The notes beneath the pieces are model-generated. The model was not told the DNA's origin. It was given only the letters and a program-made list of their open reading frames with translations, and made no database searches. Shown here piece by piece: positions 55,165-63,347 of a stretch of 64,000 bases of DNA. The stretch is taken from positions 434,001 through 498,000 of the forward strand of contig OY760650.2 in the NCBI GenBank assembly GCA_963663845.2, read 5' to 3'. A program made the translations under genes and the position numbers. Each line of letters begins with the position of its first letter. The stretch's first letter is position 1. This DNA is from Versatilivorator sp963663845. Its GTDB lineage: Bacteria; Acidobacteriota; Terriglobia; Versatilivoradales; Versatilivoraceae.

Positions 55165-55226
55165 TGTCCCCTTCGCAGGACCGCCGGATTTTCTTGTAGT
55201 CGCCCTGCAACTTGGGCAATGCCTTC

Positions 55227-55628
55227 TCAAGAGATCGACCAGTCCTCGCAATGGAGACCCTCCACCCGAACGAATTCCTGGGTGTTAGCGGTTACCAGGA
55301 TCAAACCCCGCGCCAGGGCTTGCCCCGCAATCAGAGTATCGAGAGGTCCGATCGGGCGTCCAATGGCTTCGAGGCTCGCCCGAATCGCACCTGCCGCACG
55401 GGCGTCTGCGGCATCGAAGGGAACGACTTCGAAAGCGATGCGATCTAGCAATTCAAGGTTCCGGTTCTTGTATCGACTCTTGAAGGCGCCGTAGTAAAGC
55501 TCGTAGGACACCGGAGCCGGTAACCCGAATTCTGAAGATGTGTGGCGCCGCACCCGACCAGCAAGCGAGGGTGGCGAGCCGTTCAGTAACGCAATGCAAG
55601 CGTTCGTGTCGAGCAGATAGCGCATCAC
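55227..55628 (-). CDS. vapC: VapC toxin (PIN-domain ribonuclease)
   Basis: A 133-residue PIN protein. MRYLLDTNACIALLNG gives the first catalytic aspartate, PVSYELYYGAFKS the glutamate, and IGPLDTLIAGQAL and LILVTANTQEF the later acidic and polar residues. Its ATG overlaps the VapB stop by 4 bp (ATGA). Its 3' end lies 3 bp from the end of the duplicated restriction segment. It should cleave a specific RNA when free of VapB. Confidence 0.92.
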   Translation of the reverse strand: MMRYLLDTNACIALLNGSPPSLAGRVRRHTSSEFGLPAPVSYELYYGAFKSRYKNRNLELLDRIAFEVVPFDAADARAAGAIRASLEAIGRPIGPLDTLIAGQALARGLILVTANTQEFVRVEGLHCEDWSIS

Positions 55629-55873
55629 TCGAAGGCTGCATCCAGGGCAGGCCGGGCCTGGTGTCCCTGCTGTTTGCGCCCCTCGGCCAAGAAATCCTTT
55701 GATAACTTCCCTTCAATGGCATCGAGCCACGCCCAATCCGTGGCAACAGGCTCGAGGACAACGGACGCCCCCTGCTTGCGGATGCGTACTTCCTCGCCCT
55801 CCATGCGGAATTCCTTCGGCAGGCGAACGGCCTGAGAGCGTCCGGACCAAAACAATTTCGCCGTCTTTGACAT
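55625..55873 (-). CDS. vapB: VapB antitoxin (AbrB/SpoVT fold)
   Basis: An 82-residue protein from ATG 55873 (GGGAG upstream); the longer frame to 55936 is not needed. The first half, MSKTAKLFWSGRSQAVRLPK then EFRMEGEEVRIRKQG, is a standard VapB DNA-binding hairpin. The C-terminal half (LDAIEGKLSKDFLAEGRKQQ) should bind the toxin. The stop overlaps the VapC start by 4 bp. The promoter should lie at about 55880-55930, where TATATA and a TACATT stretch are found. Confidence 0.9.
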   Translation of the reverse strand: MSKTAKLFWSGRSQAVRLPKEFRMEGEEVRIRKQGASVVLEPVATDWAWLDAIEGKLSKDFLAEGRKQQGHQARPALDAAFE

Positions 55874-55928
55874 GGGGAACTCCCTGGCTATTGGTATATA
55901 GCACCGTAATGTATCACGACATTGGTGG

Positions 55929-56048
55929 TTGGACAACGGATCACTGATCGTGGTTACCTATACCCGACGCGACGGACGCAAACGGCTGATCTCGGCCCGC
56001 CCCGCGTCCCGCAAGGAAAGACAGAGGTACCATGAGCAGATACGGTAA
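55929..56048 (+). pseudogene. brnT: BrnT toxin 3' remnant
   Basis: In the frame before brnA, LIVVTYTRRDGRKRLISARP then ASRKERQRYHEQIR ends at TAA 56046-56048. This is the C-terminal signature of BrnT (VVYTxRxxxxRIISARxAxRxER). Only about 40 codons remain; upstream the frame meets a stop at 55899-55901 inside the vapBC promoter region, and the N-terminal half is gone. It overlaps the brnA start by 17 bp, as in intact operons. Confidence 0.75.
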
Positions 56049-56292
56049 GCCCCTCACACCCGCCCAGATTGCGGCCACGCAGGACAAGAATATCGACTTC
56101 AGCGAGATTCCCGAACTCGACGAAACCTTTTGGCGCGAGGCGGAGTTGGTTGAACCCGACCGCTCGGAACAGATCACCCTGCGCGTCAAGCGGTCGGTGC
56201 TGGAGTATTTCAAGGCGCCCGGCAAGGGATACCAGACGCGGATCAATCGTGTCCTGGAAAGCTATGTGCGGGCGCATCGCGGGTCACGATAA
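56032..56292 (+). CDS. brnA: BrnA antitoxin
   Basis: An 86-residue protein with the BrnA layout: a polar N-terminus (IDFSEIPELDETFWREAELV, residues 21-40) that binds toxin, then a ribbon-helix-helix end (EQITLRVKRSVLEYFKAPGK then GYQTRINRVLESYV). AGAGGTACC precedes the ATG. Its toxin gene is reduced to a fragment, so this is an orphan antitoxin. With its own promoter lost with brnT, expression is uncertain. Confidence 0.88.
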   Translation: MSRYGKPLTPAQIAATQDKNIDFSEIPELDETFWREAELVEPDRSEQITLRVKRSVLEYFKAPGKGYQTRINRVLESYVRAHRGSR

Positions 56293-56348
56293 AGCATCCT
56301 GCCCCTGCCGCAAGCACAGCTTCTCGCCAACACGGTGAATGAATGCCC

Positions 56349-56666
56349 TCATGCTACGGCATCCAGGCCGTTCTTCGCCACCAGAGTCAGCAGCTTCAAC
56401 GAAGCCGCCTTCGGCCGCTTCTCGCCGCGCTCCCACTGGCTCACCAGCCCTGTCGTCACGTTGAGATAGCGCGCGAACACCGCCTGACTCGCGTTCTCGC
56501 GAAGCCGAAGCGCGCGGATATCCTCCGGCGCCATCTCCTCGACCGGCGTGAGACACATTTCGTCGAACACCCGCATGGTCCGCTTCGACATCAAGCCGGC
56601 CTCGGCGAGTCCAAGCGCCGCCTCATGCGCTGCCGCCAGCGCTTCACTCTTGTATTGCTTGGTCAT
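56349..56666 (-). CDS. HigA/NadS-like antitoxin with HTH domain
   Basis: A 105-residue protein. The C-terminal half is an XRE-type helix-turn-helix: RENASQAVFARYLNVTTGLV then SQWERGEKRP, residues 56-85. The N-terminal half is helical and should contact the toxin. It begins inside the 3' end of the toxin gene (23-bp overlap), the toxin-first order of HigBA systems. Confidence 0.88.
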   Translation of the reverse strand: MTKQYKSEALAAAHEAALGLAEAGLMSKRTMRVFDEMCLTPVEEMAPEDIRALRLRENASQAVFARYLNVTTGLVSQWERGEKRPKAASLKLLTLVAKNGLDAVA

Positions 56667-57033
56667 CGCATTTCACCTCGACTATTGCTCCAACCGCCTG
56701 CGCCACCGAGAGGCCTGTCCGGTCCAACTTCAGGTATTGGTCGGCCAGCAGCCGGAAGGTCTCCAGCTCGTCCCGGCGCAGATTCTCTCGGCTGCTCTTC
56801 GCAAATCCATGCACGAAGAACGCCAGTTCGCCCCGCCGAAACAGCACGATGGTGCGGAACCCGCCGGAACGGCCGCCTCCCCTCCGGGCGATACGCTGCT
56901 TGATGACCCCACCACCGAGATCGGCGTCGATCAGGCCGTTGCAGGCACGCCGGACAGCCTCGCACAAGGCCGCATCCTCCATCCCCTCGCGATCAGCGAA
57001 ACGGGCGAACGCCTTGGTCTTGAACGTCTGCAA
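56644..57033 (-). CDS. HigB/RelE-like toxin
   Basis: A 129-residue RelE/ParE-superfamily toxin from TTG 57033, where GAGG lies 6 bp upstream and the family-typical start (LQTFKTKAFARFADREGM) begins. An ATG at 57096 would add 21 residues. Core motifs are GGGVIKQRIARRGGGRSGGF and TIVLFRRGELAFFVHGFAKS. Members are ribosome-dependent mRNA nucleases. The antitoxin gene overlaps its end. Confidence 0.85.
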   Translation of the reverse strand: MQTFKTKAFARFADREGMEDAALCEAVRRACNGLIDADLGGGVIKQRIARRGGGRSGGFRTIVLFRRGELAFFVHGFAKSSRENLRRDELETFRLLADQYLKLDRTGLSVAQAVGAIVEVKCDDQAIQE

Positions 57034-57141
57034 TCCGGACCTCGCGAACGCCTGCCGCCATAAGGAATTTATAACACCGAGTGCGGCATTTATCAATCCA
57101 CCTGCACGGTTCCCGGTGCTCTTCCTACCGTGTTGCCAGCC

Positions 57142-58671
57142 TCACGCCAAAATTTCGTGGACGACGCGGGGTTCGAAGTTGAAGGTGATCTTTTCTCTGA
57201 GGCCGCTGCGTTCGAAGAAGAGCTCTTCGTGGTGCAGGCCCAGCAGGTGCAGGATGGTGGCGTGCAGGTCCTCGATGCTGACCGGGTTCTCCACGGCCCG
57301 ATAGCCGAACTCGTCGGTGGCGCCGTAGACGGTTCCTCCCTGGACTCCCCCGCCGGCCATCCAGAGGCTGAAGCCGCGGGGGTTGTGGTCGCGGCCGGCC
57401 ACGCCCTGCTGGGGCATGATCTGGGCGATGGGATGGCGCCCGAACTCGCCGGCCCAGATGACCAGGGTGCTGTCCAGCAGTCCCCGCTCCTTCAAGTCGG
57501 CCAGCAGGGCCGCCACCGGTTGGTCGGTTCGGTCGCAGCAGGACCTCAGGTCGGCCTCCAGGTGGGAATGGGAGTCCCAGATCTGGCTGTTCACGCATAC
57601 CTGGACGTAGCGGACGCCGCGCTCCACCAGGCGCCGGGCCATGATGCAGCGGCGGCCGTAGTTGTCGGGACCCGGGTTGACGTGGGTCTTGCCCACCACC
57701 GCCGGCTTTCTGCCCACGCCATACATTTCGAGGGTCGCGGGGCTTTCCCGGGACAGATCCAGGGCATCGGTGGCTTCCAACTGCAGGCGCGCGGCCAGCT
57801 CGTAGCTGGCGATGCGGGCATCCAGCTCGGGCAGGCCGGGACGGTCTCTCCTGTGGATGCGGTCGAGCTGCCGGCGGAGACGGGTTCCCATCTTCACCAG
57901 GGCGGTGGGCTCGGCCACCTCGGGGCGCAGGTTCAACAGCGGATCTCCCACCGAGCGCAGGCGCGTCCCCTGGTAGATGGGAGGCAGAAACCCCGACTGC
58001 CAGTTGGCGATGCCGTTGATGGGCAGGCCCTGGGGGTCGTCCAGCACCACGAAGGCCGGCAGGTTCCGGTTCTCGGTTCCCAGTCCGTAGACCACCCAGG
58101 CCCCCAGGGTGGGGATGCCCGGCAACATGCGCCCTCCCTGAAACTTGTAGAGCGCCGCCGGATGGGCCGGACTGGTGGTGTGCATGGACCGGATGACCGC
58201 GATGTCGTCCACCCGCCGGGCGATATGGGGCATGGCCTCCGAGACCCAAGTGCCCGACTGGCCGTGCTGGGCGAACTTGAAGGGGCTGCGCAGCAACCCG
58301 CCGGCCTGCTGAGGCGAGGGAACGTCCACGGCCACCTGGTCGAAATAGGGCTCTCCGTGGTGCTTGTCCAGCATGGGCTTGGGATCCAGCAGATCCATGG
58401 GGCTGGGGCCGCCGTTCATGAACAGCAGGATGACCGACTTGGCCTTGGCCTCGAAGTGGGGCTTCCTGGGAGCGACATCATGGATGCCGCCCCGTCCCGG
58501 AGCAGAAGGCCCGGACTCGCCCGCCAGGCCGGACCCGCCGAAGAGATCCCCCGTCAGCAGGTGGGTCAGAGCCACACCGTAGATGCCGTCGGAGACCCGC
58601 CCGAAAAAGTGCCGGCGGGTCATGGGCTGGGACGATCGATCGGGGGCTTGTTTCACGGTTGGACGGTTCAA
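57142..58671 (-). CDS. DUF1501 family protein, Tat-type signal (third copy)
   Basis: A 509-residue protein. The TTG at 58671 overlaps the stop of the PSD1 gene as TTGA; an internal ATG at 58623 (MTRRHFFGRVSDGIYG) is an alternative and starts at the Tat motif. DUF1501 hallmarks are ILLFMNGGPSPMDLLDPKP, TLVIWAGEFGRHP and GYRAVENPVSIEDLHA. The protein is close to the second copy at 43767, which points towards it from the other side of the island. Confidence 0.88.
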   Translation of the reverse strand: MNRPTVKQAPDRSSQPMTRRHFFGRVSDGIYGVALTHLLTGDLFGGSGLAGESGPSAPGRGGIHDVAPRKPHFEAKAKSVILLFMNGGPSPMDLLDPKPMLDKHHGEPYFDQVAVDVPSPQQAGGLLRSPFKFAQHGQSGTWVSEAMPHIARRVDDIAVIRSMHTTSPAHPAALYKFQGGRMLPGIPTLGAWVVYGLGTENRNLPAFVVLDDPQGLPINGIANWQSGFLPPIYQGTRLRSVGDPLLNLRPEVAEPTALVKMGTRLRRQLDRIHRRDRPGLPELDARIASYELAARLQLEATDALDLSRESPATLEMYGVGRKPAVVGKTHVNPGPDNYGRRCIMARRLVERGVRYVQVCVNSQIWDSHSHLEADLRSCCDRTDQPVAALLADLKERGLLDSTLVIWAGEFGRHPIAQIMPQQGVAGRDHNPRGFSLWMAGGGVQGGTVYGATDEFGYRAVENPVSIEDLHATILHLLGLHHEELFFERSGLREKITFNFEPRVVHEILA

Positions 58672-61622
58672 TCGATATAGACGAAGGCTGCCGAATTATA
58701 GAGCGTGTGGGCCAGCTTGGCCAACACCTGTCGCCGCTCCCGGCCGCCGTTCCCCAGCTCCTTCCAGGCGCTCCGGAAGGACTGCAGGCTCAACCGCCCC
58801 TCTTCGGCCGTGGGCGGCCGGCTCAACACGATCCAGTAGAGGCGGTCCACCTGGGCTTGCAGGCTGTCGCCCGCTTCCGTTTCCACCCGCTGCGCCAGGG
58901 CGGCCGCCAGCCGGCGGATGGTGGCGTCGTTGAGCAGGTGAAGAGCCTGGGGGGCCACGGTGGACTGGGCCCGTTCGGTGCAATTGGGATTCATGGTGGG
59001 GTAGTCGAACAGGTCCAGGGTGGTGGGGCTGTTCATGCGCAGTTGTCGCAGATAGATGCTCCGCCGCCAGCCCCTCTCCCCCTCGTAGGCGGTGGAGAGC
59101 CCGTCGGCTCTGACGAATACCGGATCCGGGGGACCGTAGGGGGTCTCATCCAGGCGGCCGCTGACCCGGAGCAGGCTGTCCCGCAGGGCCTCTCCGTCCA
59201 TGCGCCTCAGAGGCCATCGGGACAGGAGCCGGTTTTCGGGGTCGAGCCGCTCCTGCTCGGGACTCACCCTGGAGGATTGGCGATAGGTCCTGGAGGTCAT
59301 CATCAACCGGTGGAGGGCCTTCATGCTCCAGTTGCGGTTGATGAACTCCACCGCCAGCCAGTCCAGCAGCTCCGGATGGGTGGGGCGGGCGCCCGACTTT
59401 CCGAAATTGCCCAGGGTCTCGACGATCCCCCGGCCGAAGTGGTGCTTCCAGATGCGGTTGACCATGACCCGGGCCGTGAGGGGATGGTTCCGGTCCACCA
59501 GCCACTTGGCCAGGGCCAGGCGCCTTCCGGTCTTGTTGGATCCCGGCCAGGGAGGCTCCACCCGGAACGGGGTTCTGCCGTCGGTCAGCACCGAGGGCAC
59601 CCCCGGACCGACCAGCCGGCCCGGGCTCAGGTAGTCTCCCCGCCGGAGCAGATAGGTGGGAGAGGGGGCTCCCCGGTCCCAGAGCGCCCGAATCCGGGGC
59701 TCCGCCTCCTGCTCGTGCTGCAGCCAGGCGATCCGGCGCTCCAGCTTCTCCGCCTCCCGGCGGTAGGCGGCGTCCCGCTCCTTCAACTCGTTGGCGGTGA
59801 CGGTCAAGAGCTGCATGTACTCCTTGGCCAGGGACTTCTGCGCGGTGTCCCGATCGTCCTCGGGAATCTTCAGCAGTTGCCGCAGGTCCTGGGCCAGGGC
59901 GGGGGCGACCTGATCCAACCGCTCCTCCAGAACGCTGTCCCTCAAGTCCCTGCCCTTTTCCTCCAACGCCTGCTGCAGCTCCTTGACCTGCTCTTCCAGG
60001 GTCTCGTTCCTGGCCTTGCGCTCCTTCTCCTGCTCCAGCAGCCGCATGGGGTTGGTCCTGGGAGGCACATAGGGCAGCACCCGCTGCTCGAACTTCACCA
60101 CCTCGCTGATGGGAGTTCCCGCCAGCCAGTCGAACTCGTCCAGCGCCCCTTTCAGGAGATCGGCCAGGCGGAAGTAGTCCCGCTGGGGAATGGGGTCGAA
60201 CTTGTGGCTGTGGCAGCGCGCGCACTGGAGCGTCATGCCCATGACGCCCGTCCCCAGGATCTCGATTTCATCGGCGATGACGTCGAAGCGGTCCTCCACG
60301 AAGCTCAGCTCGTAGCCGGTGCTGTCGGGCCCCATGCGCAAGAAGCCGGTGGCGATCAGGTTGTCGACCATCTCCCGGGTAATCACCGGAGCCGTCTCGT
60401 AGTCGACCAGCTCGTCTCCGGCGATCTGCTCCATCAGAAAACGGTCGTAGGGCTTGTCGGCATTGAGGGACCGGATCACGTAGTCCCGGTACCGCCAGGC
60501 ATGTTTCCTGCCGGGTCCGTTGGCATTGACCTTGCCGCCCTCGTGGTCGGAATAGCCGGCCACGTCCAGCCAGTACCGCCCCCAGCGCTCCCCGTAGCGG
60601 GGAGACTCCAGCAAGCGGTCGATGAGGTTCCGGTAGGCCCGTGGGTCCCGGTCCTCCAGGAATCGTCGGACCTCGGAGGGCGTCGGAGGCAGGCCCGTCA
60701 GGTCCAGGGTGGCTCGCCGGATCAGGGCCAGGCGATCGGCTTCGGCCGACAGCGACAACTCCCGGGCTTCCAGCTTTCGCAATACGAAGGCATCGATGGG
60801 ATTGGCCACCTGTTGGCCGGACCTCACCGGCGGGGGCTCGACCTGGCGGGGCGGCTGGAAGGCCCAGAACCGGCGGTCCCGGTCACTCACCAGGGGATCG
60901 GGCTCGGCGCCGGCCACATCGGGCTCGATGTCCTCTTCCGGAGCCCCCTGCAGGATCCACTGCCGCAGCTTCTCCAGGTCGGAATCGGCAACGGGGGTGA
61001 CCCCCACCTCGAAGAGCCGCTTCTTGGGCGGCATCTTGCCCGAAGAGATCATCTCCACCATCAGGCTCCGGTCCGGTTTTCCCGGAACCAGCGCCGGCCC
61101 CGACTTCCCGCCCCGGACCATGGCGGCCCGGCTCCTGAGATCGAGGTCATTGCCCTGGCGCCGCAGACCGTGACAGGTGGTGCAGTGGCGCAGCAGGATC
61201 GGGATCACGTCGTGCTGGTTGAGGGCCTGGCTGGCGGCTGCCTCCTCCGGCCCGCCGGCCAGGCCGGTCTCGATCCAGGCCTCGATGGCTGCCCGTTGCG
61301 CTTCCGGAAGCCTCCCCTCGCGATCGGGCGGCATGGAGCCGCTTTCGATCAACCGGTAGAGCTTGCTCTCCGCCGGCCGCCCGGGCGCCACCACCGGACC
61401 CGACTCGCTGCCTTTCAGGACGCCGGAGAGCTTGCTGAGATCCAGCTCCTTCATCATCAGCTCCTCGCCGTGGCAGCGCAGGCAGTGTTCCTGGAAGACG
61501 GGGAGGATCTTCTCCTGGAAGGACTTCTCCCTGGGCGACAGCTCCCCGCCGTCGGTCTGGGGGGAAGCGGCCCCGGGCAGGACGGCCAAGCAGAATAGAA
61601 CCGGGCCCACGAGCAGGCCCAC
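58668..61622 (-). CDS. PSD1 family protein with two PSCyt1 haem domains, DUF1549 and DUF1553 (third copy)
   Basis: A 984-residue exported protein. The GTG at 61622 is preferred because it opens a signal peptide (GLLVGPVLFCLAVLPGAA). An ATG at 61649 would add nine residues encoded by the palindromic repeat P. Haem sites are HCLRCHG and HCTTCHG. DUF1549 (DLTGLPPTPSEVRRFL) and DUF1553 (HPLTARVMVNRIWKHHFGRG) follow. A long charged coiled coil (residues about 520-640, with EKERKARNETLEEQVKELQQ) lies between them, as in copy 2. It is co-translated with the DUF1501 gene by a 4-bp overlap. Confidence 0.88.
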   Translation of the reverse strand: MGLLVGPVLFCLAVLPGAASPQTDGGELSPREKSFQEKILPVFQEHCLRCHGEELMMKELDLSKLSGVLKGSESGPVVAPGRPAESKLYRLIESGSMPPDREGRLPEAQRAAIEAWIETGLAGGPEEAAASQALNQHDVIPILLRHCTTCHGLRRQGNDLDLRSRAAMVRGGKSGPALVPGKPDRSLMVEMISSGKMPPKKRLFEVGVTPVADSDLEKLRQWILQGAPEEDIEPDVAGAEPDPLVSDRDRRFWAFQPPRQVEPPPVRSGQQVANPIDAFVLRKLEARELSLSAEADRLALIRRATLDLTGLPPTPSEVRRFLEDRDPRAYRNLIDRLLESPRYGERWGRYWLDVAGYSDHEGGKVNANGPGRKHAWRYRDYVIRSLNADKPYDRFLMEQIAGDELVDYETAPVITREMVDNLIATGFLRMGPDSTGYELSFVEDRFDVIADEIEILGTGVMGMTLQCARCHSHKFDPIPQRDYFRLADLLKGALDEFDWLAGTPISEVVKFEQRVLPYVPPRTNPMRLLEQEKERKARNETLEEQVKELQQALEEKGRDLRDSVLEERLDQVAPALAQDLRQLLKIPEDDRDTAQKSLAKEYMQLLTVTANELKERDAAYRREAEKLERRIAWLQHEQEAEPRIRALWDRGAPSPTYLLRRGDYLSPGRLVGPGVPSVLTDGRTPFRVEPPWPGSNKTGRRLALAKWLVDRNHPLTARVMVNRIWKHHFGRGIVETLGNFGKSGARPTHPELLDWLAVEFINRNWSMKALHRLMMTSRTYRQSSRVSPEQERLDPENRLLSRWPLRRMDGEALRDSLLRVSGRLDETPYGPPDPVFVRADGLSTAYEGERGWRRSIYLRQLRMNSPTTLDLFDYPTMNPNCTERAQSTVAPQALHLLNDATIRRLAAALAQRVETEAGDSLQAQVDRLYWIVLSRPPTAEEGRLSLQSFRSAWKELGNGGRERRQVLAKLAHTLYNSAAFVYID

Positions 61623-61625
61623 CCA

Positions 61626-61773
61626 GGAGCGCGGGCGTCCCGCCTGCATGCACTCCCGTTGCGTGCCGTTCAGTATCCCTGCGATGCGGCGCCCGGCCAC
61701 CCTGCCGGCGGGAGTGGAGGAAATGGCTGAAGCTGCGGGAAGACGTGTGCGGGCGGGACGCCCGCGCTCCCGG
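61626..61773. repeat. 148-bp element with GC-rich inverted ends (family P, copy 2)
   Basis: Left end GGAGCGCGGGCGTCCCGCCT and right end GGGCGGGACGCCCGCGCTCC mirror each other and match 4189-4388 in the same orientation. The interior shares CCCTGCGATG and GGCTGAAGC. It begins 3 bp from the preferred GTG start of the third PSD1 gene and is followed by an R1-like tail (to about 61860). Confidence 0.72.
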
Positions 61774-61873
61774 GTGGAATTCATTCCATGACCTCGTCGC
61801 ACCAAGGGCGGTTCATCGGTCTTCGTGTCCATTCCTGGTTCGCCCTTGTTGGCGGTCGACTGTTTCAACTCCG

Positions 61874-63178
61874 CTACTCGGCCGCGTCTTGGCCGCGGGC
61901 GTGGGCCCGCTCGCGGGCGCTGGGGTTGACGGAGGGACGGAATGGGACCTCGCACACCCAGGCGGGGTCGGGCCGTCCCGGTTCACTGGCGTAGTCGTCG
62001 GGCAGCCAGACCCGCAGCTCGGTCCCGATCGCGGACTTGCCGAGCGGCACGTAGCCGAGGGCGATGTTGCAGCCGATCTCGGGGGCGTGCCAGGGCGAAG
62101 TCAGGTACCCGATCGGGTCGCCGCCGGCGGCGTCGGAGACCAGCCAGAAGTCGGGCGCATAGTCGTCGATGGGCTTGCCGCCCAGCTTCATGCCCACCAG
62201 GACCATCTTGAAGGGCGGTCTGCCGGCCTCGATCTCGGCGCGCATCCGTTCCAGGGCCGCCCGCCCGATGTAGTCGCCCTTCTTCTTGCGCGGCACCTGG
62301 TAGGCCAGGTTGCACTGGAACGGCGCCGTCTCGTGGTCCATGTCCTGGCCCCAGGAGAGGATGCCGGCCTGGATGCGGCGCTGATGGCCGGGGGCGATGA
62401 CCCTCAGTTGGTGGGGTTTTCCCGCCTCGAGCACCGCGCTCCACAGCGCTTCGGCGTGCAGGGTGGCGTCCCGAAGATAGATCTCGTAGCCCTTCTCGCC
62501 CGAGAAGCCCGACTGGGAGACCACCACGGAACAGCCCCCGATCTCCGCTTCCAGGAGGCCGTAGTAGGGAATATCCCGGACGGCGCCGCCGACCAGGTCG
62601 ACCATCAGGGCGAGCGACTTCGGCCCCTGTATCTGCACCGGGCACACATCGATCTCGTCGATCTCGACGTCCAAGCGCAACCCCACGTTGACGCCCTGCA
62701 GCCAGTACAGCAGGTCGGAGTCGGCCAGCGAGAACCAGAACTCGTTGGGCGAGAGGCGCAGCAGCACCGGGTCGTTGAGGATGCCGCCCTTCTGGTTGCA
62801 GAGGATGACGTAGCGGGCGCTCATCGGCTCGATGAGGGTCGCATCGCGGGTGATGACGGTGTCGACGAACCGCTCGGCACCGGCGCCGGCCACCCGGATC
62901 TGCCGTTCGACCGCCACGTTCCAGAGCGTGACGTGCCGCGTCAGGGCCTCGTGCTCGGCGGCGGCGCCGCCATCCTGGGGCCGCACGTAGCCGCGCGGAT
63001 GGTACACGCGGTTGTAGACGGTGGCCCGCCAGCAGCCCGCGGCATGGGACAGGTGCCAATAGGGCGACTTGCGCACGCGAGTGGAGATGAGCAGTTCGGT
63101 GGGGGTGCGGCCACTCTGGCGCAGGTTGATGGGTACGATGCGGTCGGATTGGTCGACGCCGCTCGGCTGACCGCTCAT
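61874..63178 (-). CDS. GcvT-like aminomethyltransferase
   Basis: A 434-residue protein from ATG 63178 (AGGAG upstream). The fold is that of glycine-cleavage T protein and DMSP or dimethylglycine demethylases: CNQKGGILNDPVLLRLSPNE near residue 135, VSQSGFSGEKGYEIYLRD near 220, and AALERMRAEIEAGRPPFKMV near 325. Such enzymes pass a methyl group from a methylated amine (or DMSP) to tetrahydrofolate. It diverges from an FAD-dependent oxidoreductase gene across 169 bp, so an N-methyl substrate such as dimethylglycine or sarcosine is more likely than DMSP. Codon use is even more GC-rich than upstream. Confidence 0.85.
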   Translation of the reverse strand: MSGQPSGVDQSDRIVPINLRQSGRTPTELLISTRVRKSPYWHLSHAAGCWRATVYNRVYHPRGYVRPQDGGAAAEHEALTRHVTLWNVAVERQIRVAGAGAERFVDTVITRDATLIEPMSARYVILCNQKGGILNDPVLLRLSPNEFWFSLADSDLLYWLQGVNVGLRLDVEIDEIDVCPVQIQGPKSLALMVDLVGGAVRDIPYYGLLEAEIGGCSVVVSQSGFSGEKGYEIYLRDATLHAEALWSAVLEAGKPHQLRVIAPGHQRRIQAGILSWGQDMDHETAPFQCNLAYQVPRKKKGDYIGRAALERMRAEIEAGRPPFKMVLVGMKLGGKPIDDYAPDFWLVSDAAGGDPIGYLTSPWHAPEIGCNIALGYVPLGKSAIGTELRVWLPDDYASEPGRPDPAWVCEVPFRPSVNPSARERAHARGQDAAE

Positions 63179-63347
63179 GGCTCCTCCCTTCGCGTGCTTG
63201 CGAACCAGCGTCCGGCGGACATTTGCAGGAGCGGAACGGACTGCATTATCATGCACGATTCCGGCTGCGGTCAACCGTTCAGGCATTCGGTGCCGCTATC
63301 GAGGGACGGTGCGTCCCGGAATCGCCGCGCACAACCGGGAGATCAGA

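Noticed and set aside
58659..61598. 979-codon plus-strand frame
   Set aside because: Antisense shadow of the third PSD1 gene; low-complexity composition.
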